This document shows positions 1-10,888 of a stretch of DNA of 64,000 bases, piece after piece; the first letter of the stretch is position 1; the number at the start of each line of letters is the position of its first letter. The stretch is from Rhizopus arrhizus (taxonomy: Eukaryota; Mucoromycota; Mucoromycetes; Mucorales; Rhizopodaceae). The stretch covers positions 1,178,001 through 1,242,000 of the forward strand of contig JAKZZE010000004.1 in assembly GCA_024220505.1 (NCBI GenBank), written 5' to 3'. Under the pieces are notes generated by a model. The model did not search any database. It was not told the DNA's origin and was given only the letters and a program-made list of their open reading frames with translations. The translations under genes and the position numbers were made by a program.

Positions 1-289
1 GTCATAAACTCAATATTTGATAACAGCGCTTCTGTGCTACAAGTTTAGCCGCCACTAATCCCGGCCTAAGTCCGCTTAAGCATGCCAGGTGGCAATTGAT
101 GGCAAAGGTATGATGATACGACACTAGATCAAAAAGGGTCGATGATCTTTGGAAAAGAATAGTTAAAGAGCCGGGTTCTTTTACTGAAAATGATATACAC
201 GCATATTATTAGCATATGCAAAGAAGAATATCCGATAATATCAAGAGATGAGATGATTATATAAAGTCTAAGATTTTAGCCACTTTTGC
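1..289 (+). pseudogene. degenerate Tc1-like transposase, C-terminal remnant (T1)
   Basis: Only the end of a Tc1-type transposase remains. By alignment with the 16564 copy it covers the region after the second catalytic residue, with a readable patch around LWKRIVKEPGSFTENDIHAYY interrupted by stop codons. There is no usable start, so it cannot encode a working enzyme. The identification rests on the better preserved middle part of the sister copy. Confidence 0.5.
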
Positions 290-496
290 GGTTTTTAGAA
301 AATATAAGATTTTATAAATTCAAAGCACGCTTATCGCTCAGTTTTAACAATGTCATGCTTAGAACATACATAGATTACAATGACTAGTATATCCTCCTTC
401 TAGTACAGTTTCATGACTATTGCAATTACCATGAGCAGGTAATGGTAGTTAAAAGCTAAAAAAAAGTTTTGTGCACCAGTTTTGTCCGCTACTGTA
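1..496 (+). mobile_element. Tc1/mariner-like element T1, 3' part
   Basis: This is the right-hand part of the same family as the 1634-bp copies at 13721, 16564 and 32159; its left part lies outside the window. It ends in the family inverted repeat (reads GTGCACCAGTTTTGTCCGCT on this strand, then ACTG) followed by the TA target duplication at 495-496. The bases right after it (CCTCGATCCCG) continue the reading frame of LINE ORF1, so it is inserted in that gene. Confidence 0.85.
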
Positions 497-517
497 CCTC
501 GATCCCGTAAAATGACA

Positions 518-730
518 TACAGTGGGTCAAAAAACTGCACCAACCTAACCTAATTTTTCGGAAATAAGAGCATAGGTCTGTCAGTTTTATAGTAAACATT
601 ATGAAACTTGAACCAAACAAAGTTAATACTATTATGATTTATTGACAAAACTTTCAAAGTCAGAAGCTGAGTATACACTTAAAGCGCGCCCAGAAAAAAG
701 CGGAGGTCGGTTGGTGCAGTTTTTTGACTT
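518..730 (+). repeat. left long terminal inverted repeat with two direct-repeat sites
   Basis: Inverse copy of 1946-2158. A core GTCAAAAAACTGCACCAACC occurs at the outer tip (about 526) and again, inverted within the arm, at the inner edge (709-728). This resembles the IR/DR arrangement of some Tc1-like elements, where two transposase sites sit per end; that comparison is from family knowledge. Confidence 0.85.
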
Positions 731-920
731 TTAAAATAAAAGTGGGTTTGACACTATATGCCCGGACTGAGGCCATTCCGGCAGATTTAAATTAGTCTGT
801 GGAGTATGTAGTCACACTGGGGATCTTAAAATAAACTTTTTTGCAATTATTTTCCTTTTTTTTTCTTTCCTACTTTACCCAAACGCATCATACATCGCCA
901 GTGTCTATCCATCATTAGAA

Positions 921-1997
921 ATGCCCAAAACGGTTCCATTCGATGTTCAAAACAGTATCAAACCACTATTGGAAGATAGCGTTGACCCCACAGTCATTGG
1001 GAAACGAGTTTGAGTGCATAGAAATACCGTTAATAGGTATGCAAATAACTGGATGCATAATAGAATACGTAAAAGCGGAGATAAATCGAGCATTGTGGCA
1101 AAAACAACGCGTCGATACATCAAGAGACAAGTACTCACAGGTTGTTTGAAGACTGCCAAGGATGTTCAAATGAAGTTGGAGGAGCTTGGACACCCTATGT
1201 CGTATCAATCGGCCATTAATGTTTTACATTCAGTTGAAATTTATGCTGAGATCAAAAAGAAGAAGCCATTATTGACTGAAAAGCATAAGAAGGCTCGATT
1301 GACATGGGCAAAAAAGCATCAATACTGGACAGTACATGATTGGCGACGTGTGATATTTTCTGGTGAGACCAAAATTAACATTTGGGGCTCGGATGGTTGC
1401 AAATATTATTGGAAGAAAAAATGCGATCGTTTACAGCCCCACCATATCGACGTTACTGTGAAGCATGGAGGCGGCGGTCTCATGTTATGGGGTTGTATAA
1501 CCAGCGCAGGACCTGGATACGCATGTCAGGTCTATGATGGTACCATGAATTCAGAGCTATACCAAGAAATTCTTGCTACAAGTCTGAAGGACACCATGAA
1601 GTACTATGGTCTGAATTAGAAACCATCGGTATTTCAGCACGTCAATGATCGTAAACATCGGTCAAATTTCACAACGCAATGAATGAAAGATAGGGGCATG
1701 GTTTACATGGACGATTGACCATCACAAAGTCCAGATCTTAATCCTGTTGAACATGTATGGCATCATTTGAAGTTAAAGCTGAGCATGTATGATAATAGGG
1801 CGACCAGCATCCATGAACTGTGGGAAAGAGTCGAAAATGAATGGAATTCGTTTACTAAGAAACAATGCATCAAATATATAGACAATTTGCCCGACAGAAT
1901 ACAAGCAGTATTAGCAGAAAAGGGTGGATCCACTCGATTTCAAGAAAGTCAAAAAACTGCACCAACCGACCTCCGCTTTTTTCTGGGCGCGCTTTAA
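921..1997 (+). pseudogene. Tc1-like transposase, nonsense-disrupted
   Basis: One frame runs from ATG at 921 (MPKTVPFDVQ) to TAA at 1995-1997, about 358 codons, close to the usual size of Tc1 transposases. The helix-turn-helix half is followed by WRRVIFSGETKIN, KHGGGGLMLWGC and SQSPDLNPVEHVW, the hallmark DDE-region blocks. In-frame stops fall at 1011, 1617, 1680 and 1716, and there is no frameshift. The residue expected to be the first catalytic Asp in the VIFSD block is Gly here. The last codons run into the inner part of the right inverted repeat. This is a dead gene. Confidence 0.88.
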
Positions 1998-2158
1998 GTG
2001 TATACTCAGCTTCTGACTTTGAAAGTTTTGTCAATAAATCATAATAGTATTAACTTTGTTTGGTTCAAGTTTCATAATGTTTACTATAAAACTGACAGAC
2101 CTATGCTCTTATTTCCGAAAAATTAGGTTAGGTTGGTGCAGTTTTTTGACCCACTGTA
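1946..2158 (-). repeat. right long terminal inverted repeat
   Basis: Mirror of 518-730 over the whole 213 bp, with the same inner and outer core sites. It ends at the TA target duplication, and LINE ORF1 resumes immediately at 2159. Confidence 0.85.
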
Positions 2159-2644
2159 TACCGAAGCTCGTCGTCGTCTTGGTCGCTTGGGTGTTGATAC
2201 CTGGCGGGTGTTAGACGTTTCGTTCCCCGCCCACTCCGTTGTTGGTCTACTTGTACACCTTCAGTACAAGCCTGCTCTCGTCTCCTTGCTTGAAAAAGCA
2301 AAGATTAAGGTTCTTGATCAGTTCGATCCTTTGGATCCTGACAATGTTGCTGACCCTGCTTTCTCTTCCGCGTCTCTTGAGGTACGTCAAGAAAAGATGG
2401 CCTATATCTCCAACGAGCGCTGTCTTCGTACCCTTGAGCGCTTGCGCTATCCTGTTGCTGTTGCTGTCTCTCGTTTCTTTTTGGCCAATGCCATGGTATC
2501 TGATGAGGCCGTCTCTGATGTCTTGGCTGCCAAGCAAGATCGTCCTGCCTTCCCTCGTCACCGCGATCAACCCGACGACGACATGGTTCTTGATGACTAT
2601 GAACATCACCGTCCTGCCTCTCGTTCCAGCTTTGGATCATTATA

Positions 2645-5600
2645 ATGATGAGTAGTAATACTTGTCATTATAATGTATCCTCGGTCTCTGCTACTGGTAT
2701 GGTCCCAGCTCCTTCCTCTCCTTTGGTTTCTCTTGGTTCTCATGGCTCCCATGGTCCATCCTCTCCTTTATCATCGTCATCATCATCTATACCGCTTACA
2801 ATCGGCTTGTGGAATGCCAATGGGCTTCAAGAATCCACAGCCGAAGATCTTCTTCGTCACTGCCAGTCGTTTTCCTTGGTCTTCATCACCGAAACCTGGT
2901 TGCTACCGCCTCACAGGATCCGTACCTCTTGGACCCAGTTCAACCTGTATGGCTCTCCTGTGATCAACAGCTATCGTGGCTCTCAAGGTGTCTCTGCCCT
3001 GGTGTCTCCTCGGTGTCCGATGGCTGTGGTACAGTTCCCGGTTCATACCAAGTATGCTCTGGGTCTGCGGTTGGGTCGCTCCTTGCGTCTCATCTGTCTG
3101 TATTTGCCCCCTTCCTTGTCCAACGACGAGGTCTCTTCTGTGTTGGTTTCGTTGCCCTTGACAGACGACACGATCATCTGTGGTGATCTGAACGCGCGTC
3201 TTGGTGCACTAACGGGTGATTCCGTTGCCAATACTCGAGGTTCGGTGCTGCTTCGCTGGCGTGAAGAACATGGTCTCTCTGTTCTGAACTCGACTCTCGC
3301 TCCTGGGGTGCCTACCTTCTTGTCCTTTCGTGGTGGTCAAGTCAAGCAAAGTATGATCGACTACTTCTTGACCAACACGACCTCTGTCCTTCGGTCCCCT
3401 CGGATGCAAGTCTACAGTGATCTCTCTCTTGGCTCTGACCACAAACTGTTGTCCTTGTCCTTTGACTATGCAGTCCCTGATGGTTATCCATCGCAGCCCG
3501 TTCTCTCTTCTTCTTCTTCTTCTGCCCGTCGGCTATGGAACCTCTCTCGGTTGAAGGAACCCGATGTCTGTAGTCTGTACGTGGCCACATTCCAGTCCTT
3601 GGTCTCTCCATTGGTTGATCAGCTCAAAGCTCTGAAGTCAAGTCCTCCTTCTGCTGCTCCGCCTATAGACGCTCTCAATGACACTCTGAATGAGGCGATC
3701 TATAGTGCACTCGACAAGACGGTTGGCTCTCGCTCTTCTCGACCTTCCCAATGGAAGCCATTCTGGAATGCGCACTTGCAAGAACTCGCCGATGTTCGTG
3801 AACACCATTACCGCAAGTGGCGTCGTGCTATTGGCATCGACAAGGCCTTGTGGTGGGATCGACATCAGGTTGCTCAAGCCCGGTTCCGTAGTGCTCTCAA
3901 GTCTGCTAAGCGTCTCTCTTGGCGTGCTTTCTGTGACTCTCTGGCCCGTGGCGAACTTGCTCGTGCGATGTCGAAGGTGAAGGTGATTCGGAACCGACGA
4001 CGTCAACAGGTTGGGTTTACTCATCCTGACGGCCCTGCTGCAGGTGCGAACGCGATGCGTCAACACCTTGCCTCGGTCTACTCTGGTGACGGTCTTCCGT
4101 CAAGGCGTCCTGACCCTCTGCCCTCTGTCTCTGGTATGGTGCCTTTTGACCTCGATAGTCAAGACCCTGGTATGCCCTCGTTCTCTGCTGACAGTGTGGG
4201 TTCACTGATGCGACGTCTCCCTCTGCGTAAGGCTCCTGGTCCTGACCACTTGCGTACGGAGATGCTCCTCCCCATCAAGTCTGTTCTGGCCCCACTGCTC
4301 TCCTTGCTTTTCAGTATCTGCTACCAGTGGTCGTATATCCCTTCTCTCTGGCGTCAAGCACAGGTGGTCCCCATCCACAAAAAGGGTGATCCTACCTCGC
4401 CAGGGAACTATCGTCCAATCTCCTTGACCTCCATCGTCCGCAAGCTCTTTGAGATGTGTCTCTTTCCCTTTGTTGAAGATGTCTCTCCTCCGCTCGATGT
4501 AGTTCAAGGTGGTTTCCGTCACCAGCATAGTGCATTGGATCAAGCTCTCTGTCTCCATGATCTGATGCACTCTTACCGACGCCGACACAATCATTATCCT
4601 GTGGTCGCTTTCTTGGACATCAAGTCAGCCTATGATACAGTCGATCGTCGTATCATATGGCAATCGATGCTCGCCTCTTCTGCTCCTCTGTCCTTGGTGT
4701 CCTTGTTGGCCAACATGTTTGATGATGTCTCGGTGTCTGTGTTGTTGCAGAACAATGTCTCTGATCCGTTTGTGCCGAGTACAGGTGTCCTTCAGGGCTC
4801 TGTCTTGAGTCCTCACCTGTACTCGATCTATGTCAACACATTGCCAGCTCTGCTTCGTTCTGCTGCCTCTGCAACAACCACCTCGGTGCTATCGGTGTCT
4901 CCTTCTGGTCCTCTTGGTCCTGGTGCTCTGGTCGCTGATGGTCTTCCCTTTGGTCCTTTGGTTGGTACTGCTGCTTTGTCTTCCTCGTCTCTGTCGCCCA
5001 CACCCATCAACAGTCTGTTGTATGCGGATGATGTGGCGCTGGTTGGGTCTGCTAGCGAAGTTCGGCATATGCTGGACCTAGCGCAGATCCACTCCTTGAC
5101 TCTTGGTTACAAGTGGAGTCCACCAAAGTGTGCTGTTCTGAATGCACCTGCCTCTACATCAAGTCGGTATATTCGAATGTCTCTATACGATCAAGACCTT
5201 CCCTCTGTTGAGGAGTTTACTTATCTTGGTGTGCCCTTTGATGGTAAGGGTATTTCTGTCCCTGCCATGATCAAGCATCGCGCGTCTGGTACTCTTGCTG
5301 CCATGGCTCAGCTCCATTCGATGGGTCTCAACCGTCAAGGCTTTACTCTGCTACTTTCTTCTCGTCTCTTTGCTGCCTTCATCCGTCCTAAGCTCGAGTA
5401 TGGCCTTGCTATTGCTCGACTTACAAGAAAGGACGGTGAAGAGCTTAACCGCGCTCAAGACCGATGCTTACGAATGCTTGTCGGTGGTCATCGAACGGCC
5501 TCAACTGTTGTACTTCGTCATATCTGCAACCTGCCTTCGATGACCTTCCGTGCTGACACTCTGGTGCTAAAGTTCTGCCGTCGTTCTGAGGGTCTACCCG

Positions 5601-6202
5601 ATGATTGTCTCTTGTCTTTGCTGTCTCAGTCTGTGCCAGTGTCTCTTCTGTCTCGACTCCGTAAGCGGCGTATCGTCCTCGATTGCCCTTCGGATGTCTC
5701 TTCATCTTCCCGTCTTGCTTCTTGGTTGCGAAGGTATCGTCAAGACCAGTTCCATAGCTTCTTGCAGTCCACCCCTCAGGTTCTTATCCGCGCTTGTCGT
5801 CCTGTTCTTCGGGTGGATCCCATCCTGTACTTGCCTGCCTCCCGTGCTGACCGGTCTCGTCTCATCAGATGGCGCATGGGTTGGATCCCAGGCAAGCCTG
5901 CTCCCTGTTCCTGTGGTCTTGGCGATACTTCTCGCTCGCATCTCATGGTCTGTACCTTGGTTCCTTCTGCTCTTTGGTGCTGCTTGCCTGTTCCGCCGCC
6001 TGACTATGTGGGTCACCACATAGACTATGTCTTGAACTTGCTTCCTGTCTCTGCTTCTGCTCGGTGTCCGCCTTTCTGGTCCGCTCTTTGTCAGATCCTC
6101 TGTCACTTTGACAAGATCTGTCATCCTGACATCGAGTACAACTCGTCTTCTCTGCCAGGTCAAGTCTGGATTGACAAGTCCTCTGCTGCTGCTGTTCCAT
6201 AA
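2645..6202 (+). CDS. LINE L1 ORF2: endonuclease-reverse transcriptase
   Basis: A 1185-residue open frame without stops, the enzyme that nicks target DNA and copies the LINE RNA at the nick. The apurinic-type endonuclease occupies roughly residues 50-280 (NANG at 57-60, ETW at 83-85, GDLNARLG, then SDHKLLSLSF). The reverse transcriptase follows: APGPDHLRTEMLL, GNYRPISLTS, FLDIKSAYD (656-664) with the first catalytic Asp, GVLQGSVLSP, and YADD at 793-796. A Cys/His motif C-x-C-x8-H-x3-C sits near residues 1088-1104. No RNase H domain is visible. The start is the ATG that overlaps the ORF1 stop by one base. L1 is the only copy here with an unbroken ORF2; its ORF1 is destroyed, so it could move only with ORF1 in trans. 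Confidence 0.93.
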   Translation: MMSSNTCHYNVSSVSATGMVPAPSSPLVSLGSHGSHGPSSPLSSSSSSIPLTIGLWNANGLQESTAEDLLRHCQSFSLVFITETWLLPPHRIRTSWTQFNLYGSPVINSYRGSQGVSALVSPRCPMAVVQFPVHTKYALGLRLGRSLRLICLYLPPSLSNDEVSSVLVSLPLTDDTIICGDLNARLGALTGDSVANTRGSVLLRWREEHGLSVLNSTLAPGVPTFLSFRGGQVKQSMIDYFLTNTTSVLRSPRMQVYSDLSLGSDHKLLSLSFDYAVPDGYPSQPVLSSSSSSARRLWNLSRLKEPDVCSLYVATFQSLVSPLVDQLKALKSSPPSAAPPIDALNDTLNEAIYSALDKTVGSRSSRPSQWKPFWNAHLQELADVREHHYRKWRRAIGIDKALWWDRHQVAQARFRSALKSAKRLSWRAFCDSLARGELARAMSKVKVIRNRRRQQVGFTHPDGPAAGANAMRQHLASVYSGDGLPSRRPDPLPSVSGMVPFDLDSQDPGMPSFSADSVGSLMRRLPLRKAPGPDHLRTEMLLPIKSVLAPLLSLLFSICYQWSYIPSLWRQAQVVPIHKKGDPTSPGNYRPISLTSIVRKLFEMCLFPFVEDVSPPLDVVQGGFRHQHSALDQALCLHDLMHSYRRRHNHYPVVAFLDIKSAYDTVDRRIIWQSMLASSAPLSLVSLLANMFDDVSVSVLLQNNVSDPFVPSTGVLQGSVLSPHLYSIYVNTLPALLRSAASATTTSVLSVSPSGPLGPGALVADGLPFGPLVGTAALSSSSLSPTPINSLLYADDVALVGSASEVRHMLDLAQIHSLTLGYKWSPPKCAVLNAPASTSSRYIRMSLYDQDLPSVEEFTYLGVPFDGKGISVPAMIKHRASGTLAAMAQLHSMGLNRQGFTLLLSSRLFAAFIRPKLEYGLAIARLTRKDGEELNRAQDRCLRMLVGGHRTASTVVLRHICNLPSMTFRADTLVLKFCRRSEGLPDDCLLSLLSQSVPVSLLSRLRKRRIVLDCPSDVSSSSRLASWLRRYRQDQFHSFLQSTPQVLIRACRPVLRVDPILYLPASRADRSRLIRWRMGWIPGKPAPCSCGLGDTSRSHLMVCTLVPSALWCCLPVPPPDYVGHHIDYVLNLLPVSASARCPPFWSALCQILCHFDKICHPDIEYNSSSLPGQVWIDKSSAAAVP

Positions 6203-6540
6203 TGACAAGCGCTCGGATCCACCCTCTGGCTTCTACCTCCCACTGCCAAACCATTTTAGTGCACGATGCGGAGGAGACCATGGTGTTGACGAGTTGCTCA
6301 GTAGTTAGCGTCTCCATTGGCCTTTTCTCTTTCCTTTTTTTCGCTCTTGTGTGCTCTGCGAGTGTTTTTTGATTCTTGTCTCTTCTTTTTGTTTCTTGAG
6401 TATGACTATCATGATATTTATCGCTTGTCAATATACTCCTAATATATATTAATAAAAAAAAATTTTCGTCTAAACTAAGAACGCTCCTGGTGAAAATGAG
6501 CAAAAATGAAAATTGATAAGATCGCTATTTTGCCTGCCTC
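6203..6540 (+). other. LINE 3' UTR and spacer to element P1
   Basis: About 250 bp of untranslated LINE end, closing with ATACTCCTAATATATATTAA and an A-run. At 6467-6484 lies CGTCTAAACTAAGAACGC, which abuts all three LINE 3' ends in the window. The rest up to 6540 is unique AT-rich spacer in which I see no gene. Confidence 0.7.
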
Positions 6541-7067
6541 CACTGCAAATAATTGGTGATTTTCAGCGTTATCAGTCATTGGCAGTCATTTCTAACATCA
6601 AAATTTCAACGATTTAAATAACTTTGATTAAACGAAAAAAATTAAAATGCTCTGTATTGCACCTTTTTGAATTTTGAAAAAAGATTTAGGTGCGAAAAAA
6701 ATAAAGAAATTTAATAATTTTATTATTTTTTTTGTGGTGTAAGTATTCATAGAGTTATTCATGTTTTAAAAAAGTGTCTTTTTTTTTCAAATAGTCTCTT
6801 TTTGGAAAGCCTGTTCTCCTCTATCGTTGAAAGACCGATATTTTCTTTTTTTTATTTTTGAGGGCAAAATGCGGAAAACAAAAACACATTGTGATTATTT
6901 TGATCAAAAGAATACATATTAGGAAGGCAGTCTGTGATCTTTAGCTTAGTTCATTTGAAGCGTGTAACAGAACGTAACAAAATAGTTGCGTTTGGGAAAA
7001 AAAAAAAAGAAGCTGAAGAATTAAAAGTAAAAAAAAAAAAAGACCTAGTGAAAAAAAAAGGCCTAGT

Positions 7068-7098
<31 letters not shown>

Positions 7099-7871
7099 AT
7101 AGCAATAAAAGGTTCCTTATTCAAATGAAAACAATAACCTAACAGTAAACATGTTTTATAAAAATACAAATGCTTTTACATTATAACAAAAGAATACGTG
7201 TATATTCTAAAAAGAATAAAAAAAAAGAAGCTTTGTTAACATCTTGTTACAAGGCAATTATAATCAATAGATACAAGCACAGCGTTTTTATTTTTCAAGT
7301 AAATTGATTGCTTTATTATTTTTCATGACATACAATAAAAAGAATATATGTTTTTAAGCTTATATTAGTTCATTACTTACTTTATGTTTACACATGGGTG
7401 TAATTTGCCATTAGCCATTGGAGATGTTAACATTGCCAACTTCCTTTATCAAAAAGGGCTTTTCAACAACAAGCAACAATATAAGTTTGATATTCTTATA
7501 GTTTTATCGTGTTAAAAAGAACAACTTTGCTCATGAGGTTCATGTTCGTCATCCGAATGTGACCCATTAGGAATTCCTAATGTAAAAAAAAAAAAAAAAG
7601 AAACCGACATTAGACTTGGTTGTTATTTTTGTTGTTACAAACTTACATTTTAACCATTGTTGAGTTTTCTTTTATATCTTTTGTATCCTCAATGTTAAAT
7701 ATGTTCTCTGAAACAAAACAAGGGAAAAAAAAACATTTCTTTAGTACACGTAAAACTGTTACTGTTTAGGAACCGACATCCAAATTTAGTATATTTGCTT
7801 TAGTTTTTTTGATCACGCATTTTTTTCTATCTTATTCCTCTACTAAATCCTGAATATTATTTTTTTTTGAA
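6541..7871 (+). other. P1 transposase-side leader
   Basis: Non-coding, AT-rich, 1.3 kb, between the terminal repeat and the transposase start. It holds A-runs separated by GACCTAGTG/GGCCTAGT words (about 7015-7095) that recur in P2 and P3, and an 18-bp palindrome at 7565-7582. Likely promoter and transposase-binding region; no ORF is credible. Confidence 0.55.
7565..7582. promoter_or_regulatory. 18-bp perfect palindrome upstream of the P1 transposase
   Basis: CATTAGGAATTCCTAATG, about 290 bp before the transposase ATG. The same palindrome is perfect in P3 (43985-44002) at a similar distance and has one mismatch in P2 (29446-29463). It could be a dimeric protein site; function is inferred only from conservation and symmetry. 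Confidence 0.45.
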
Positions 7872-10695
7872 ATGAACGCCACTAACAACAAAGTTAAATG
7901 CCAATGCACCAAATGCAGCAACTGTCCTGAAGGATTCAAAATGATTGCCAAGAGAACCGCTAATATTCATAAGCGTATTGACAAAGTTGGAGAAGGTACA
8001 TTTTTTTTAAAGAAATGCAGAAGACTAAAGTGCAATTAAAATAGTTTTGAGGCAAAGAAGATTAGAAAATATCTTCGAGCAACCCACCAGTTCTACCGAA
8101 AGAAGCACGTTTGAAGGTATATTTATAAACACACCCTTTTTTTTTATTAAACAAATTTAGAATTCGACCTTGATGCTGACATGGATGTCGACATGGAAGA
8201 AGAAATGACCAACGACCAACAATTGGAGTATCTCCTGGTCCTTTACCTTGTGCTTTTTCAAGCAAAGCACCTTTCTGTTGAAGCCGGTGAAGAACTGTTG
8301 GCCTTTCTTTCTTTCTTTGTTCGTGCCCTTGGCCATGGCATGGAGATTCCTACAAAGATCTCCACTGCTCGTGCCATGGTCAATTATTCCTCTGCCAGTA
8401 GTGGTGTCTCCCGTTTCCTTGTCTGTTCTCTTTGTAGAAGTGTTTATGACGCGGGAAGTTTGCATACCCGACTATGCCCTTTTGTCAGGTTTGCAAACAA
8501 CCCCCACAGACAAGAGCGCCCATGTGGTAATTCACTTTTTGTTGGCAGCAGCCTGAAGCCCGTCCTTGAGTTCCCGTACAACTCAATTGTCGAAACGTTG
8601 AAGAAGTTCTTTGTCCGTCCGAACTTTGAAACAGAAATTGAACAGTGGAGAGGTCGATATGTGGAGGAAGGTGTGTTGTATGACATTTATGATGGTAGAG
8701 TCTGGAATGAGATGGTCGACTCAGCTGGGGAGCCATTTGTGAATAAAAGACGATCATTAATGGTGTCATTGAACGTTGATTGGTTTCAACCTAGTGATGG
8801 TATGCATTACTCTTGCGGTGGTGTATATCTCACTATCAACAACCTTCCAAGGGGTTCCAGGATGAAGGTTTCCAACATCATCCTGGTTGGTATGATTCCT
8901 GGGCCTGGCGAGCCCACGGATGACCAGCTCCAAAATTTCTTGCGACCAATGATTGCAGAGCTGAATACCTTGTACGGAGGTATGATGATGCCAACGTACC
9001 AGAACAGAAACGGTGAGATGGTACGTGTTGCTTTGATGTCCGTTAACTGTGATATACCAGCAGCTCGTAAGGTAGCTGGATTCATGGGTCAATCCGCGCA
9101 CAAAGCCTGCAACAAGTGTTCCACTGTGTTTTCGCGAATCAGTACTGGTGCAAATTCAACGAAGCCAGATTTTTCTGACTTTGACGATGAGCATTGGATT
9201 CTGCGAAACAATACCCAGCAGCGCCAAGAAGCATATGCTTGGCTGAATGCCACTCACATTACACAACAAAGAACCCTGCAGACGGACACAGGAAGTAAAT
9301 GGAGTGAACTTCACCGACTAGAATATTTTGATGTTGTAAGATTAACAACAGTTGATCCTATGCACAATTTATTTCTAGGTACGCCAAAACGAATGGTTGA
9401 AGTTTGGGTAGATCACGGGCTTCTTTCTACGGCTGATTTCAAAGCCATGGCTGATGAATCAGCTTCAATTGCTATTCCATCACAGTACTGCAGAATCTCC
9501 AAAGGTATGCAACAAATATAAAAGAATTAATTATGTGATAATTCTGAACACTAATTTTTTGTATAAAAAAAAAACAAAAAAAAAAGGCAAGATTGAAAGT
9601 ACTTTTAGCAATATGAAATCCGATGAATGGAGAACGTGGTGTGTTGTGCTTTCGCCTTTTCTGTTAAAACAAAGACTAATCGGTGAACATTTCATCAATT
9701 GGATGCGATATGTAGAAGCAGTAAGATTGGTGACTGGTCCTTTGATCACAATTGAAGAAATACACACAGCACATTCATTATTTAAGACCTTTGGCAAGAC
9801 TTGTGCTCAACTTTATGGAAAAACAAGTATAACACCAAATATGCATATGCACATGCATTTGAAAGAATGCTTTTTGGACTTTGGTCCCTCTTATGCCTTT
9901 TGGCTCTATGGTTTTGAACGCTTGAATGGTGATGTCAAAAAGATAAATATCAATTACAAGACAGGCTTCGAAACCACTTATGTCACTATGCTTACACAAA
10001 CAATCCATACACAAGATCTTATACATTCATTACCAACACTCATTAATACCAACAACGAAGACATGCTCCTACTACTCAACTTTATAAGGGAAATAGGCGA
10101 AGTTACGAATGACGAGAGTGGTCTAACGCCATTTGATTACGCTCAGTTCATAGACGGACCAAGTCTATTTAACCTGACAATTACTGGTAGTGAGCCTCTG
10201 CCACCAAAATCCCTTCCTTCAAAAATTAACAACAAACAACAAATATTATGCCCTCAACACTATGAAGCCCTACAAAATTATTATATGGATACCTATGAAA
10301 CACCTATTATTAATACAATTAGTACAATGATACAATCATTTAAGAAAATTAACTTGCTTGGACAACGTTACCAACAATCAGACAATCATTCATCATCATC
10401 ATACATTCAAGCCATTGTAAATAACCAACTACGAATTGGCCAGATATCATATTTTTTTTCACATTCCTTCAACAATACCACTCATTATTTTGCATTCGTC
10501 AATTGGTACAGCCATGCGACCCAACATTTCCCCACCTTTGATGGTACTGGCATCCAAGTGTGGAAGAATCAATTTGATCCAGTTACAAGCAACAATATAC
10601 TTCCAATTTACAGGATTTTCAACCCTGTTGCTATATGTCCATATGTTGATAACCACCTTCTTACTCTCGCTCTGCCAAGAAGAATTTATATGTAA
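7872..10695 (+). CDS. Plavaka-like transposase, four exons, complete (P1)
   Basis: Exons 7872-7995, 8045-8116, 8161-9504 and 9587-10695 join in phase 1 at each intron and give 882 residues without a stop. Exon 1 carries a small zinc-type motif (CQCTKCSNC, then H at about 35). Exon 3 has a Cys cluster (LVCSLCRSVY), SLNVDWFQPS with a candidate first catalytic Asp, KACNKCST, and VDPMHNLFLGT with a candidate second Asp. Exon 4 has DFGPSYAFWLYGFERLNG with a candidate Glu, then the C-terminal block ending LPRRIYM. The family cuts and pastes CACTA/CACTG elements. Introns are 44-82 nt. The gene converges on the accessory gene, 193 bp apart. Fourth-exon joining is well supported by P3; exon 2 boundaries are predicted. 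Confidence 0.85.
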
Positions 10696-10888
10696 CAACT
10701 ATGCTAAATTATTCAAACATTCTTTTATTATTATTATTATTATTTATTTTACTAAAGAATCATTCAATAGACTATTATTGTTATTTTTTTTTGAAATTTT
10801 TATTCAATTTGCAGAGACAACAAAAGAGGCAGCAAAAAAAAAAAAAAAAAAAAAAAGGAGGGGGAAAGAGAAAAGAGAAAGTAAACGC

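Larger units (their letters stand above)
518..2158 (+). mobile_element. Tc1/mariner-like element with 213-bp inverted repeats
   Basis: A complete 1.64-kb element bounded by TA at 518-519 and 2157-2158. Both ends start CAGTGGGTCAAAAAACTGCA and stay inverted-repeat for about 213 bp. It lies inside LINE ORF1. It differs from family T in its terminal sequence and its much longer repeats. The transposase inside is broken by four in-frame stops, so any recent movement needed enzyme from elsewhere. Confidence 0.92.
497..2645 (+). pseudogene. LINE L1 ORF1, C-terminal part, interrupted by a Tc1-like element
   Basis: Bases 497-517 encode PRSRKMT and bases 2159-2645 continue with YTEARRRLGRLGVD through to SSFGSL and the stop TAA. 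Removing the element at 518-2158 together with one TA copy restores the frame seen in the intact ORF1 of L2 and L3. The N-terminal coiled coil and linker are missing because T1 sits just upstream at 495. LINE ORF1 proteins generally bind the element RNA and form the particle with ORF2. The stop overlaps the ORF2 start by one base (TAATG). As it stands the gene cannot make a full protein. Confidence 0.85.
497..6464 (+). mobile_element. LINE retrotransposon L1 (APE-type, two ORFs)
   Basis: A non-LTR retrotransposon lacking its 5' part, which lies left of the window beyond T1. It holds the C-terminal part of ORF1, a full ORF2 with apurinic endonuclease and reverse transcriptase domains, and a 3' UTR ending in a short TA-rich tail (about 6431-6464). 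ORF1 is interrupted twice by Tc1-like elements 21 bp apart. The two other LINE copies, near 18198-23116 and 30549-37100, are closely related. The GC-rich, C-ending codon use of its ORFs stands out from the AT-rich DNA transposons around it. Confidence 0.9.

Noticed and set aside
5702..6503. long antisense ORFs over LINE ORF2 (here and in L2, L3)
   Set aside because: Charged, low-complexity shadows of a GC-rich coding strand; they repeat with the LINE.
6934..7128. Lys-rich ORF over A-runs
   Set aside because: Homopolymer artefact inside the P1 leader; not kept in P2 or P3.
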